The notes beneath the pieces were generated by a model. The model was not told the DNA's origin, searched no databases, and saw only the letters and a program-made list of their open reading frames with translations. Below, one piece after another: positions 1-8,441 of a stretch of DNA of 64,000 bases (position 1 is its first letter; every line of letters starts with the position of its first letter). A program made the position numbers and the translations under genes. The DNA comes from G963676095 sp963676095. Lineage in GTDB: Bacteria > Bacteroidota > Bacteroidia > Bacteroidales > Prolixibacteraceae. The stretch covers positions 2,852,001 through 2,916,000 of the forward strand of contig OY781040.1 of assembly GCA_963676095.1 (NCBI GenBank). Reading direction: 5' to 3'.

Positions 1-1474
1 CGTTATTCTCATATTCATTGGGTCCGGTGACCCCCAAAATCATGTATGCCCTTTTGGAAGCTGACCAGTTTACCCGCTGGCTCCAAAACCTTGAAATGGC
101 AAGCAACACTTCGAACCCGAAAGGTGCCAGATAATCCTTATCCCCGGTATAATTGATATAATTGCTGATGGCATAAGCAATAGCCCCGTTCCTGTGAATT
201 TCCTCAAAAGTAATTTCCCACTCGTTATGACACTCTTCGCCGTTGATGGTTACCATCGGGTACAAGGCCGCATTATTGGTAAAACCCAGTTTTTCAGCAT
301 TCTCAATAGCTTTTTGAAGATGTTTGTGCCTGTACAGGAGAAGGTTTCTGGTTACCTGTTGCGGTGCTGTTCCCAGAAAGAAAGGCAGACAATAAGCCTC
401 TGTATCCCAATAGGTCACGCCACCGTACTTTTCACCGGTAAAACCTTTTGGCCCGATATTCAGACGCTCGTCATCGCCGGTATAGGTTTGCATTAACTGG
501 AATATATTGAACCGGATCCCCTGCTGGGCAGCAACATCCCCGCTGATACGGATATCGCTGGTTTCCCATTTCTCCTTCCAAACGCGGCAATGAGCCTCGA
601 AAAGCTTTTCAAAACCAAGGGAAACCGCTTTCTGAAGAGTTTGCTGTATCCGATCTGTCAGTTCTTCTTTCCGGATATAAAGGGAAGAATTTATTGCGGC
701 ATATTTTTCGATACGAATCGAATCGTTCTCATTCAACTTTGTATTATACACGTTGGCCACGCACTTTTCCCTTTCGACGAAGGAAGCAGCAGCAACCGGT
801 TGCCCTTCGTTGTAAACAGACGTGTAAATGCCATGACCAACGTGAAACCCTGTTTTCCGGGTTTCCATGATCAGGTTGGCTTGTTGCCCATTGGCAGATT
901 TTTTGACTTCCTTCCAGAACGTTTCATCATAATTGGAATCCTCATTTCTCACCTGTCCATCGATGAATGATGTAATCTTTACGCTACCGGAAAAGTTAAG
1001 GCTTTTCAACGTATAGCGGATTACCCCAAGCTCTTTATCCCTGATGCTCAGGAAGCGTTCAGTAACAACCTCCACCCTCTTTCCTGAAGGAAACTCTGCC
1101 GTGAACGAACGGGTCAGCAATGCCTTTTTCATATCCAGCTGTCGTACAAAAGACAGAATATTCATCCGGTTAAGATCAAGCTCTTCCCCCTCAATCTCAA
1201 TATGAATGCCAATCCAGTTGGCTGCATTCAATATTTTCGCAAAATATTCAGGATAACCATTCTTCCACCAGCCAACAATAGTCTTATCGGGATAATATAC
1301 ACCGGCAACATAATTTCCCTGAAGACTGTCTCCGGAATACTCCTCCTCAAAATTAGCCCGTTGCCCGGTATGCCCGTTGCCAATACTGAAAAGACTTTCA
1401 GACACCCTGTTACAGTCAGCATGAAAACCCTTTTCGATGATTTTCCACTCGTTGTGAATAATATAGCCTTTCAT
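1..1474 (-). CDS. GH65 maltose phosphorylase-type enzyme, 3' part outside window
   Basis: Phosphorolysis of an alpha-glucosyl disaccharide (probably maltose) in the cytoplasm to glucose and beta-glucose 1-phosphate. About 491 residues are visible from ATG at 1474; the family is usually about 750-780, so the C-terminal third lies beyond base 1. The N-terminal beta-sandwich carries FSIGNGHTGQRANFE at residues 29-43, and the barrel begins with TYWDTEAYCLPFF near residue 353. GVTGPNEYE reaches the window edge; its Glu487 aligns with the proposed general acid of GH65. There is no signal peptide. It is the last visible gene of a leftward unit, 35 bases after beta-phosphoglucomutase, the usual partner that consumes its product. 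The exact substrate (maltose versus kojibiose or trehalose) is inferred from the neighbouring starch genes. Confidence 0.9.
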   Translation of the reverse strand, partial: MKGYIIHNEWKIIEKGFHADCNRVSESLFSIGNGHTGQRANFEEEYSGDSLQGNYVAGVYYPDKTIVGWWKNGYPEYFAKILNAANWIGIHIEIEGEELDLNRMNILSFVRQLDMKKALLTRSFTAEFPSGKRVEVVTERFLSIRDKELGVIRYTLKSLNFSGSVKITSFIDGQVRNEDSNYDETFWKEVKKSANGQQANLIMETRKTGFHVGHGIYTSVYNEGQPVAAASFVEREKCVANVYNTKLNENDSIRIEKYAAINSSLYIRKEELTDRIQQTLQKAVSLGFEKLFEAHCRVWKEKWETSDIRISGDVAAQQGIRFNIFQLMQTYTGDDERLNIGPKGFTGEKYGGVTYWDTEAYCLPFFLGTAPQQVTRNLLLYRHKHLQKAIENAEKLGFTNNAALYPMVTINGEECHNEWEITFEEIHRNGAIAYAISNYINYTGDKDYLAPFGFEVLLAISRFWSQRVNWSASKRAYMILGVTGPNEYENN

Positions 1475-1509
1475 TTATCCTTATTTTACTTTTTTAAGAC
1501 ATTCGGAAA

Positions 1510-2178
1510 TCATATGATTATTATCTTTTTTAAATCTTTCAGAAAAAAATCATTGAACCCCGGAATGATAAGGTCAGCTCCTTTCAGCATATTCCTGTCT
1601 CCTACCCCAACACTAAGCATCCCGGCATCTCTGGCTGCCTCGATACCTGCCACTGCATCTTCAAAAACAACACAACCGGAAGGTTTTACAGAAAGCGCTT
1701 CAGCCCCTCTCAAAAAGACTTCAGGGTCGGGTTTCGCAACCAATACAAGTGTTCCGTCAATTACAGCATCAAAAAGATTTTCCAAGTTCAACCGTTGTAA
1801 AATCAACCGGGCATTCTTACTTGCCGATCCAAGGGCTACCAGGATACCGGCACTTCTTAACTCGCTGATAAAACGCCTCACTCCCGGCAATATCTCATCT
1901 TCGGTCATGCAATAAATATATTCCAGGTAAGCCTCGTTTTTTTTCCCGGCATAAAGTTCTTTTTGTTTTTCGGAAAGGTTCAGCCTCCCGATCTCCAGGA
2001 TAATTTCCAGGGACCGGATCCGGCTGACACCTTTGAGCAGTTCGTTGTGCTCCTCTGTAAACGGAACCCCCAATTTGTCCGCTATCTTTTTCCATGCCAG
2101 GTAATGATATTTGGCTGTATCGACAATGACCCCATCCAGGTCGAAAAGGCACGCTTTTAAATATCTTTCTTTGCTCAT
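1510..2178 (-). CDS. pgmB: Beta-phosphoglucomutase (HAD family)
   Basis: Converts beta-glucose 1-phosphate to glucose 6-phosphate in the cytoplasm, feeding the phosphorylase product into glycolysis. The protein is 222 residues from ATG at 2178, the normal size. HAD motif I FDLDGVIVDT supplies nucleophile Asp13 and acid/base Asp15; motif II is ALGSAS, the motif III lysine is in AKPDPEVF, and motif IV is VVFEDAVAGIEAA. The helical cap has the beta-PGM-like KGVSRIRSLEIIL stretch. The frame stays open upstream to 2289, but those codons run into the transporter gene and do not look like protein, so MSKERYLKACLFDLDG is the chosen start. It lies 28 bases after the transporter stop, consistent with one transcript. 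Confidence 0.93.
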   Translation of the reverse strand: MSKERYLKACLFDLDGVIVDTAKYHYLAWKKIADKLGVPFTEEHNELLKGVSRIRSLEIILEIGRLNLSEKQKELYAGKKNEAYLEYIYCMTEDEILPGVRRFISELRSAGILVALGSASKNARLILQRLNLENLFDAVIDGTLVLVAKPDPEVFLRGAEALSVKPSGCVVFEDAVAGIEAARDAGMLSVGVGDRNMLKGADLIIPGFNDFFLKDLKKIIII

Positions 2179-2206
2179 TTCTCTCAAATTGTTGATTAAA
2201 CTCAAT

Positions 2207-3769
2207 TCAGTATTTTGCTTTTCCCAATGTACCGGCAGGTTTTGCGGCCGTTCTTTCAGGACTATCCACATCATCGACAAACAAAACACTTATTGCCGCA
2301 ACAAACAGGGAGACCCCTCCAAGGATAAGCGCCATAATAGCCTCCCCATGAAAAAGGTGCCTCATGAAAAATCCAAGAAGACTGGCTGCAAGGATTTGGG
2401 GAATTACGATAAAAAAGTTAAAGATGCCCATGTAAGTACCCATTTTCTGTGCGGGCAGAGCCCCGGTCAGAATAGCATAAGGCATAGAGAGGATACTCGC
2501 CCAGGCCACCCCGACTGCCAGCATGGATAAAATCAACATATCCGGGTCCTTCACGACATAAAAGGAAGCGAGTCCGATACCTCCGAAAACCAATGAGATG
2601 GCATGAGCTATTTTGCGGCTGGTATATTTGGCCATAGCAGGCAAAAAAATGGCTACAATCGCAGCAAAACCGTTGTAAACGCCAAACAGGACCCCCACCC
2701 AGTTTGCCCCGTCATTATATAATTCAGAAGCGGTATCTGTTGTTCCGTAAATATGACTGGTAACTCCTGCAGTAGTGTAAATCCACATCGCAAAGAGGGC
2801 AAACCACGAAAAAAACTGGACAACAGCAAGTTGGCCCATCGTTTTAGGCATATTAACCATGTCGGTCACGATCTCGACCAAACCGTTCCGGATCCGGTTC
2901 CTGCCAGCCAGATAAGCTGCAGCCAACTGAACCAGTCCAAAAGTGACCAGGCCTCCGCTCAGGATATATAATTCCTTTTCCAGTCTGTACAGAAAAAAAA
3001 CATAACTGATCAGCAGGCCTGCTACAGAAAAAATAATCCCGTTTCTCAAAAACTTTCCTTTCAACCCGACAGAAGAGAGTGTTTCCGGCTTTGCATTGCG
3101 ACTGGTAATATCTTTTTCCTGTTCAAACGACTTCATTTCCTCCGGAGAATATTCCTTAGTACGTATTACAGTCCAAAGTACTGCCAGTAAAAAAACTGCC
3201 CCGCCTATAAAAAAGGAAAGCTTAACAGAAGGAGGGATCAGCTTCCCGGGTGCCGCCACATTAGCCACACCGAACCAGTTCGTCATGAGGTAAGGCAGGA
3301 AAGAAGCGACAATTGCCCCGGTGCCGATGAAAAAGCTCTGCATGGCAAATCCCCGGGTCCGCTGCTGCGCAGGCAGCATATCGCCCACAAACGCCCGGAA
3401 AGGCTCCATCGATACATTGATGGAGGCGTCCATTATCCAAAGTGTTCCCACTGCAACCCATAAGAGCGAAGAGTTAGGCATAACGAACAATGCAAGGGAA
3501 GCCAGGATAGCCCCGAACAAAAAATAGGGCCGCCTGCGTCCTAGCTTTCCCCATGTCTTATCACTGCAGTGCCCGATAATTGGTTGAATGATCAGTCCCG
3601 TAACAGGGGCAGCCAGCCAATAGACTGCCAACCGGTCTACATCGCCTCCAAGACTTTGAAAAATACGGGAAACATTGGCATTCTGTAAGGCAAATCCAAA
3701 CTGGATCCCCAGGAACCCAAAGCTCATGTTCCAAATTTGCCAAAAACTAAGGACAGGCTTCTTCTTCAT
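2207..3769 (-). CDS. MFS/GPH-type sugar:cation symporter (SLC45-like)
   Basis: Inner-membrane carrier likely to bring maltose or maltooligosaccharides into the cytoplasm for the phosphorylase encoded downstream. 520 residues from ATG at 3769 (MKKKPVLSFWQIWNMSFGF); the upstream extension to 3817 is rejected because it lacks family-like sequence. About 12 hydrophobic segments are visible, and the loop SDKTWGKLGRRRPYF near residue 70 is the diagnostic loop of the SLC45/sucrose-transporter-like group. A long central hydrophilic loop follows the sixth segment. It is first in the leftward transporter-pgmB-GH65 unit and has a Bacteroidota-type promoter about 200 bases upstream. Substrate is inferred from context only. 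Confidence 0.88.
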   Translation of the reverse strand: MKKKPVLSFWQIWNMSFGFLGIQFGFALQNANVSRIFQSLGGDVDRLAVYWLAAPVTGLIIQPIIGHCSDKTWGKLGRRRPYFLFGAILASLALFVMPNSSLLWVAVGTLWIMDASINVSMEPFRAFVGDMLPAQQRTRGFAMQSFFIGTGAIVASFLPYLMTNWFGVANVAAPGKLIPPSVKLSFFIGGAVFLLAVLWTVIRTKEYSPEEMKSFEQEKDITSRNAKPETLSSVGLKGKFLRNGIIFSVAGLLISYVFFLYRLEKELYILSGGLVTFGLVQLAAAYLAGRNRIRNGLVEIVTDMVNMPKTMGQLAVVQFFSWFALFAMWIYTTAGVTSHIYGTTDTASELYNDGANWVGVLFGVYNGFAAIVAIFLPAMAKYTSRKIAHAISLVFGGIGLASFYVVKDPDMLILSMLAVGVAWASILSMPYAILTGALPAQKMGTYMGIFNFFIVIPQILAASLLGFFMRHLFHGEAIMALILGGVSLFVAAISVLFVDDVDSPERTAAKPAGTLGKAKY

Positions 3770-3962
3770 GTTTATTGTTTTAACGATGCGACATACTGTG
3801 AATGGGAAGATCGTCACCCTTCAGAAAACAGGGAACCAATCCTCACTCGCACAACTTGTCCCACTAAAATTTATTGTCTAACCAAAACACCGGATAGCAT
3901 CTGAAACAATATTCAGAAGAATAATGAAGTAAAATGAAGTAAAGTAGATCGGATGATTTGCA

Positions 3963-3995
3963 CAAATATAATGCACTAATTTTGATAAAAGCAAA
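3963..3995 (-). promoter_or_regulatory. Bacteroidota-type promoter of the transporter-pgmB-GH65 unit
   Basis: On the minus strand, TTTG (3992-3995) and TATATTTG (3963-3970) are separated by 21 bases, a full match to the Bacteroides -33/-7 pattern. It predicts a leader of about 185 bases before ATG 3769. The LacI-type operator candidate at 4064-4076 lies upstream of this promoter, not over it. Confidence 0.65.
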
Positions 3996-4063
3996 AATCC
4001 GGACCTGTTTTTAACCATCTGTAGATCCTGCAGATAGACCTTTTCCGGCAGAAAAGCCCGTTT

Positions 4064-4076
4064 CAAACGTTTGCAG
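4064..4076. promoter_or_regulatory. LacI-type operator candidate, leftward unit
   Basis: CAAACGTTTGCAG with the 10-bp perfect palindrome CAAACGTTTG (4064-4073). The identical 13-mer occurs at 5305-5317 in front of susC. The alternating half-site with central CG is typical of LacI-family operators. It sits about 70 bases upstream of the -33 element of the leftward promoter. Confidence 0.65.
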
Positions 4077-4102
4077 AAAAAAGAAAAAATATTTAAATTT
4101 TT

Positions 4103-5116
4103 TTATACCGACGATCCCCTGATCACCAGATTAGCGGCTAAAACTTTTGTCTGAGGGGTATAATTTACGGAAGGATTCAGCAACTGCTCCAGCAAAATCC
4201 GGGTTGCCATAGTACCCATTTCATATCCGTGCTGATCGACCGATGAGAGGGTCGGTTCTGTTATTCCGGAAAAACGGCCGTCGCTAAACCCGATTACAGC
4301 GACTTGCTGAGGAATTTTTACTCCTTTCTTATGGAGGCTTTGCATTGCTCCGATAGCGGTCAGATCATTCGTGGCAAAAATACCATCAGGAGGATTCCGG
4401 AGCTCCAGCAACCGGGTGGTTTCAATGAGCGCCTTTTCAAAAGAATCAGCCTCTACAATCAATTCAGGAGCAACAATCAAACCTGATTCTTTCAAGGCCT
4501 TGATATAACCGTTTTTCCGGTCGCGACCAATCAACAGGTTGGGGGGCCCTGCAAAATGGGCAATCCGCTTTTTACCGGTTTCTATCAGGTGCATAGTTGC
4601 CCTATAGGCGGCATCCTCATCATCGATAATCACCTGGTCTGTTTCAATTTCGGGGACAATCCGGTCGAAAAAAACCAGGGGCAAGCCCTTTTCCTTAAGC
4701 ATTGTCAGATGATCAAAACGGGTTGTTTCTTTCGATATGGAAACCAATACCCCGTCTACACGATGTGAAAGAAGCATGTTAGCGTTGGCCACTTCCCGGT
4801 CGTACTTCTCGTTCGACTGGCATATAATTACTGTAAAACCGGCATCATATGCAATATCCTCAATCCCGCTGATTACCGATGAAAAAAAGTAGTGGACAAT
4901 CTCGGGAATAATCACCCCGATGGTATTACTCCGGCTGTTTTTCAGGCTAAGGGCCAGTGCATTAGGTTGATATTTCAGTCTGGCAGCCAATTCGTTCACT
5001 GCGACCTTTGTTTCTTCGCTAATATCCGGGTGGTTTTTTAAGGCACGCGATACCGTTGAAGGAGAAATGTTCAATGCCCTTGCTATATCCTTGATGGTGA
5101 TCTGACTGCTTTTCAC
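4103..5116 (-). CDS. LacI-family transcriptional regulator of the alpha-glucan locus
   Basis: DNA-binding sugar-responsive regulator, 337 residues, a normal LacI length. The N-terminal helix-turn-helix reads TIKDIARALNISPSTVSRAL (residues 7-26), followed by a hinge helix with NALALSLKNSRSNTIGVIIP and a periplasmic-binding-protein-like effector domain (FDRIVPEI, IFATNDLTAIGAMQSL, VIGFSDGRFS). It sits between the two divergent catabolic units, and copies of one palindromic word lie in front of each, so control of both is a reasonable inference. The effector is probably maltose or a derivative, which cannot be read from sequence. Classical Bacteroides sus loci use the membrane regulator SusR instead, so this is the LacI-type layout. 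Confidence 0.93.
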   Translation of the reverse strand: MKSSQITIKDIARALNISPSTVSRALKNHPDISEETKVAVNELAARLKYQPNALALSLKNSRSNTIGVIIPEIVHYFFSSVISGIEDIAYDAGFTVIICQSNEKYDREVANANMLLSHRVDGVLVSISKETTRFDHLTMLKEKGLPLVFFDRIVPEIETDQVIIDDEDAAYRATMHLIETGKKRIAHFAGPPNLLIGRDRKNGYIKALKESGLIVAPELIVEADSFEKALIETTRLLELRNPPDGIFATNDLTAIGAMQSLHKKGVKIPQQVAVIGFSDGRFSGITEPTLSSVDQHGYEMGTMATRILLEQLLNPSVNYTPQTKVLAANLVIRGSSV

Positions 5117-5483
5117 TCAAAAAAAAATTTTACAATTCGACAACTGACAATCTGACTAACAAATACAATAATATAAATATTATTGTTTAATAAAAGAATA
5201 TGTTTAATATTTTTTTATCAAAAGAACATATCTTTTGGTAATCAAAAAAATTTTATTCTATTATAACTATCTGTTTTATAACATGTTTAATGCAAACGAC
5301 TCCGCAAACGTTTGCAGGTTATGATGTGTTAAAAAACAAGAATTTGTATAAAAAAATGTCATAATATTGCCCCCGTCGGATATTGATAATGGAGTAAAGA
5401 TAGTGAAATTAGATTCTGAAAATTAATGAATTAAAGAAGAAAAGATGACCTAATTGAATTAAAGGAACTAATAACTACATAAC
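5117..5483. promoter_or_regulatory. Regulatory region upstream of susC
   Basis: 367 AT-rich bases between the divergent regulator and susC. The right half holds the operator palindrome at 5304-5315 preceded by a half-site TGCAAACGAC at 5291-5300. A weak -7 candidate TAATATTG (5362-5369) has an upstream TTTG at 5343-5346, but the 15-base spacing is shorter than the usual 19-21. A leader of about 110 bases would precede the ATG at 5484. Confidence 0.5.
5304..5315. promoter_or_regulatory. LacI-type operator candidate, sus unit
   Basis: GCAAACGTTTGC is a perfect 12-bp palindrome. Bases 5305-5317 are identical to 4064-4076 in front of the transporter unit. A direct half-site copy lies just upstream at 5291-5300. 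Confidence 0.7.
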
Positions 5484-8441
5484 ATGAAGATTATTCGCAA
5501 AAACTTAAAAGCCCTGCTTTTGGTCCTGGGTTTAACTGTAACAGGTATGTCCTGGGCCCAGGTCATTAGCTTATCAGGAAGAGTGACCGACGCCGATACA
5601 GGCGAGCCTCTCCCGGGAGTAACAGTCGTTGTAAAAGGAACAACAAACGGAACGATTACCAGTTCTGCCGGAATCTATAACCTGTCTGTAGAGAAAGGTG
5701 CTACCCTTCAGTTTTCTTACATTGGATATAAGGCAATAGAACAGGTTGTCGGTGAGTCACCGACTATAAATGTAGCCTTGCACACCGATCTGGAACAGTT
5801 GGAAGAAGTGGTTGTAATCGGTTATGGCCAGGTAAAAAAGAAGGACGCCACCGGATCTGTAACCGCAGTAAGCTCCGATGATTTTAATAAAGGTGCGATT
5901 ACTTCCCCTCAAGACCTGATCATCGGGAAAACAGCAGGAGTAATCATCACCTCCGGTGACGGTGCCCCTGGATCAGCCGCAACCATACGGATCAGGGGCG
6001 GTTCGTCCATGTCTGCCAGCAATGATCCGCTAATTGTTATAGACGGTGTGCCCGTCGATAACGATGGCATTTCAGGTATGTCCAATCCTCTTGCCTCGAT
6101 CAACCCGAACGACATTGAATCGTTTACCGTGTTAAAAGACGCTTCTGCCACAGCGATCTATGGTTCCCGGGCTTCTAATGGTGTCATTATCATTACGACT
6201 AAGAAAGGAGGTGGCAAATTTAAAGTAAGCTATAACGGAACAGCCTCTGTTTACACAGTTGGCAAGACGATTGAGGTCTTAAATGCAGACGAATATAAAA
6301 CGCTTGTTTCCGATTTATACGGGGTAAGTTCCACAGCCTATTCCCTGTTAGGGAGTGCGGACACCGACTGGCAGGATCAGATTTATCAGACGGCTATCGG
6401 GCAAGACCACAATGTAAACTTTTCAGGATCAGCTAAAAATCTGCCTTACCGGGTTTCCCTGGGATATACCAATCAGGATGGCATACTGAAAACATCCAAT
6501 ATTGACCGGACCACGGCTGATATCAGTCTGAATCCGTCATTTTTTGATAATTACCTGCATGTCAACCTGAATTTCAAAGGCGTTTACAACAAATCCCGTT
6601 TTGCCAATACCAGTGCAATCGGCGCAGCCATTCAGTTCGATCCGACGCATCCGGTAAAAGATGACAATTCCATACAGGAAGGAGGTTACTACGCATGGAT
6701 GAGTGGGAATACATTCAATAGTCAGGCTGTTTCCAACCCGGTAGCCATGATCAATCTCACCCATGATATATCCAAAATCTACCGCAGTATCGGAAACCTG
6801 CAGCTGGATTATAAGCTGCATTTCCTTCCGGATATGAAGGCAAATCTGAACTTGGCTTATGACTATTCCAAAACAGACGGGAACAAATATGTCCCTGCAA
6901 ATACGACATGGACAACCTCATTTAAAGGTACGCAGGAAGCCTATAGTCAAAGGAAAAGAATGCAGTTACTTGAATTTTACCTGAACTACGGAAAGGATAT
7001 TGCCCCGCTTGAGAGTAAAATTGATGTTACGGCCGGTTATTCCTGGCAGCATTTTTGGAACAGTACCTCTGATTATGCAACCAGCGCGGATGGCACAACG
7101 GTGAATGACGATACTTCTTCTAAATCCCAGAATTACCTGATTTCTTTCTTCGGTCGTTTAAATTACAGCTGGAAAGAACGTTATCTGCTGACTTTTACCT
7201 TAAGAGACGATGGTTCTTCCCGTTTTGCTGCAGATAACCGCTGGGGGCTTTTTCCCTCGCTGGCTCTAGCCTGGAAAATAAAAGATGAATCCTTTCTGAA
7301 AAACAATCGTATGATCTCCGACTTAAAATTACGCTTAGGTTACGGAGTTACCGGACAGCAGGATATCGGCGATGACTACCCTTATCTGGCTACTTACTCC
7401 AGGAGTACAGATGATGAAACGGCTCAGTATCAGTTTGGTGATACCTTTTATGACACATTGCGTCCGAATGGTTATGACGAAAACATCAAATGGGAATCAA
7501 CCACAACCTACAATGCCGGAATCGATTTTGGCTTTTTAAAAGACCGTATTACCGGAAGCCTCGATTATTATTACCGGGAAACCAATGACCTGCTCAATAC
7601 CATATCTGTTCCGGAAGGTTCAAACTTAACCAACGAAATCACCACCAACGTGGGGAATCTAAATAATACGGGGCTGGAATTTTCCATAAATACCAAAATC
7701 ATCTCCAAAAAAGATATCATGTGGGAAATTGCCTACAACCTCAGTTATAATAAAAATAAGATCACCAAATTAACGGCCTATGATGATCCGACTTACAAAG
7801 GCGTTGAAACGGGCAGTATCTCCGGAGGTACGGGAAATACCGTACAAATAAACAGTGTGGGATATCCGGTCAAATCGTTTTATGTGTATCAACAAGTTTA
7901 CGATAAAGACGGTAAACCGGTTGAAGGTCTGTATGTTGACCGGAATAATGACGGAATAATCAATACGGATGATCTATATCGGTATAAAAAAGCAGATCCG
8001 GACGTGCTGATGGGTCTTTCATCCCGTTTCTATTATAAAAACTGGGATTGTTCCTTCTCGGCCAGGGTAAGTCTGGGAAATTATGTCTACAATAACGTAG
8101 CCTCCAATTACGGAACTTACTATAACGTTTATAACGGCGGGACATCTTACTTATCAAATGTAGTCAAGCAATCTGAAAAATCACAATTTCAAAATGCCCA
8201 GTACCTATCAGATTTTTATGTGGAAAACGGATCTTTCTTCCGAATGGACAATGTTAGCTTGGGATATCAGTTTAAAGATATTTTTGATGGTAAATCCAGT
8301 CTTCATCTAAGTGCTATGGTCCAGAATGTATTTGTAATTACAAAATACAACGGGCTGGATCCTGAAATATATGGCGGGATTGACAATAACCTGTATCCCC
8401 GTCCAAGAACTTTTGTCCTGGGAGTAAATCTTGATTTTTAA
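5484..8441 (+). CDS. susC: SusC-family TonB-dependent outer-membrane transporter
   Basis: Outer-membrane channel that imports maltooligosaccharides using TonB energy, working with the SusD lid. 985 residues. Signal peptide MKIIRKNLKALLLVLGLTVT with cleavage after SWA; a CarboxypepD_reg-like domain (about 28-110, VTDADTGEPLPGVTVVVKG); then the SusC signature LEEVVVIGYGQVKKKDATGS at about 107, the plug with SATAIYGSRASNGVIIITTK near 220, and a long beta-barrel ending in the aromatic C-terminus GVNLDF. Its stop overlaps the first possible start of susD (TAATG at 8439), so the two are translationally coupled. Specificity for alpha-glucan is inferred from the amylase and GH97 downstream. Confidence 0.96.
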   Translation: MKIIRKNLKALLLVLGLTVTGMSWAQVISLSGRVTDADTGEPLPGVTVVVKGTTNGTITSSAGIYNLSVEKGATLQFSYIGYKAIEQVVGESPTINVALHTDLEQLEEVVVIGYGQVKKKDATGSVTAVSSDDFNKGAITSPQDLIIGKTAGVIITSGDGAPGSAATIRIRGGSSMSASNDPLIVIDGVPVDNDGISGMSNPLASINPNDIESFTVLKDASATAIYGSRASNGVIIITTKKGGGKFKVSYNGTASVYTVGKTIEVLNADEYKTLVSDLYGVSSTAYSLLGSADTDWQDQIYQTAIGQDHNVNFSGSAKNLPYRVSLGYTNQDGILKTSNIDRTTADISLNPSFFDNYLHVNLNFKGVYNKSRFANTSAIGAAIQFDPTHPVKDDNSIQEGGYYAWMSGNTFNSQAVSNPVAMINLTHDISKIYRSIGNLQLDYKLHFLPDMKANLNLAYDYSKTDGNKYVPANTTWTTSFKGTQEAYSQRKRMQLLEFYLNYGKDIAPLESKIDVTAGYSWQHFWNSTSDYATSADGTTVNDDTSSKSQNYLISFFGRLNYSWKERYLLTFTLRDDGSSRFAADNRWGLFPSLALAWKIKDESFLKNNRMISDLKLRLGYGVTGQQDIGDDYPYLATYSRSTDDETAQYQFGDTFYDTLRPNGYDENIKWESTTTYNAGIDFGFLKDRITGSLDYYYRETNDLLNTISVPEGSNLTNEITTNVGNLNNTGLEFSINTKIISKKDIMWEIAYNLSYNKNKITKLTAYDDPTYKGVETGSISGGTGNTVQINSVGYPVKSFYVYQQVYDKDGKPVEGLYVDRNNDGIINTDDLYRYKKADPDVLMGLSSRFYYKNWDCSFSARVSLGNYVYNNVASNYGTYYNVYNGGTSYLSNVVKQSEKSQFQNAQYLSDFYVENGSFFRMDNVSLGYQFKDIFDGKSSLHLSAMVQNVFVITKYNGLDPEIYGGIDNNLYPRPRTFVLGVNLDF

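Larger units (their letters stand above)
3770..4102. other. Intergenic region between lacI-type gene and transporter
   Basis: 333 bases without a credible gene. It contains the leftward promoter at 3963-3995, a long leader, and the operator candidate at 4064-4076 just past the regulator's stop. A short open frame at 3878-4066 has no protein-like features. Confidence 0.7.
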
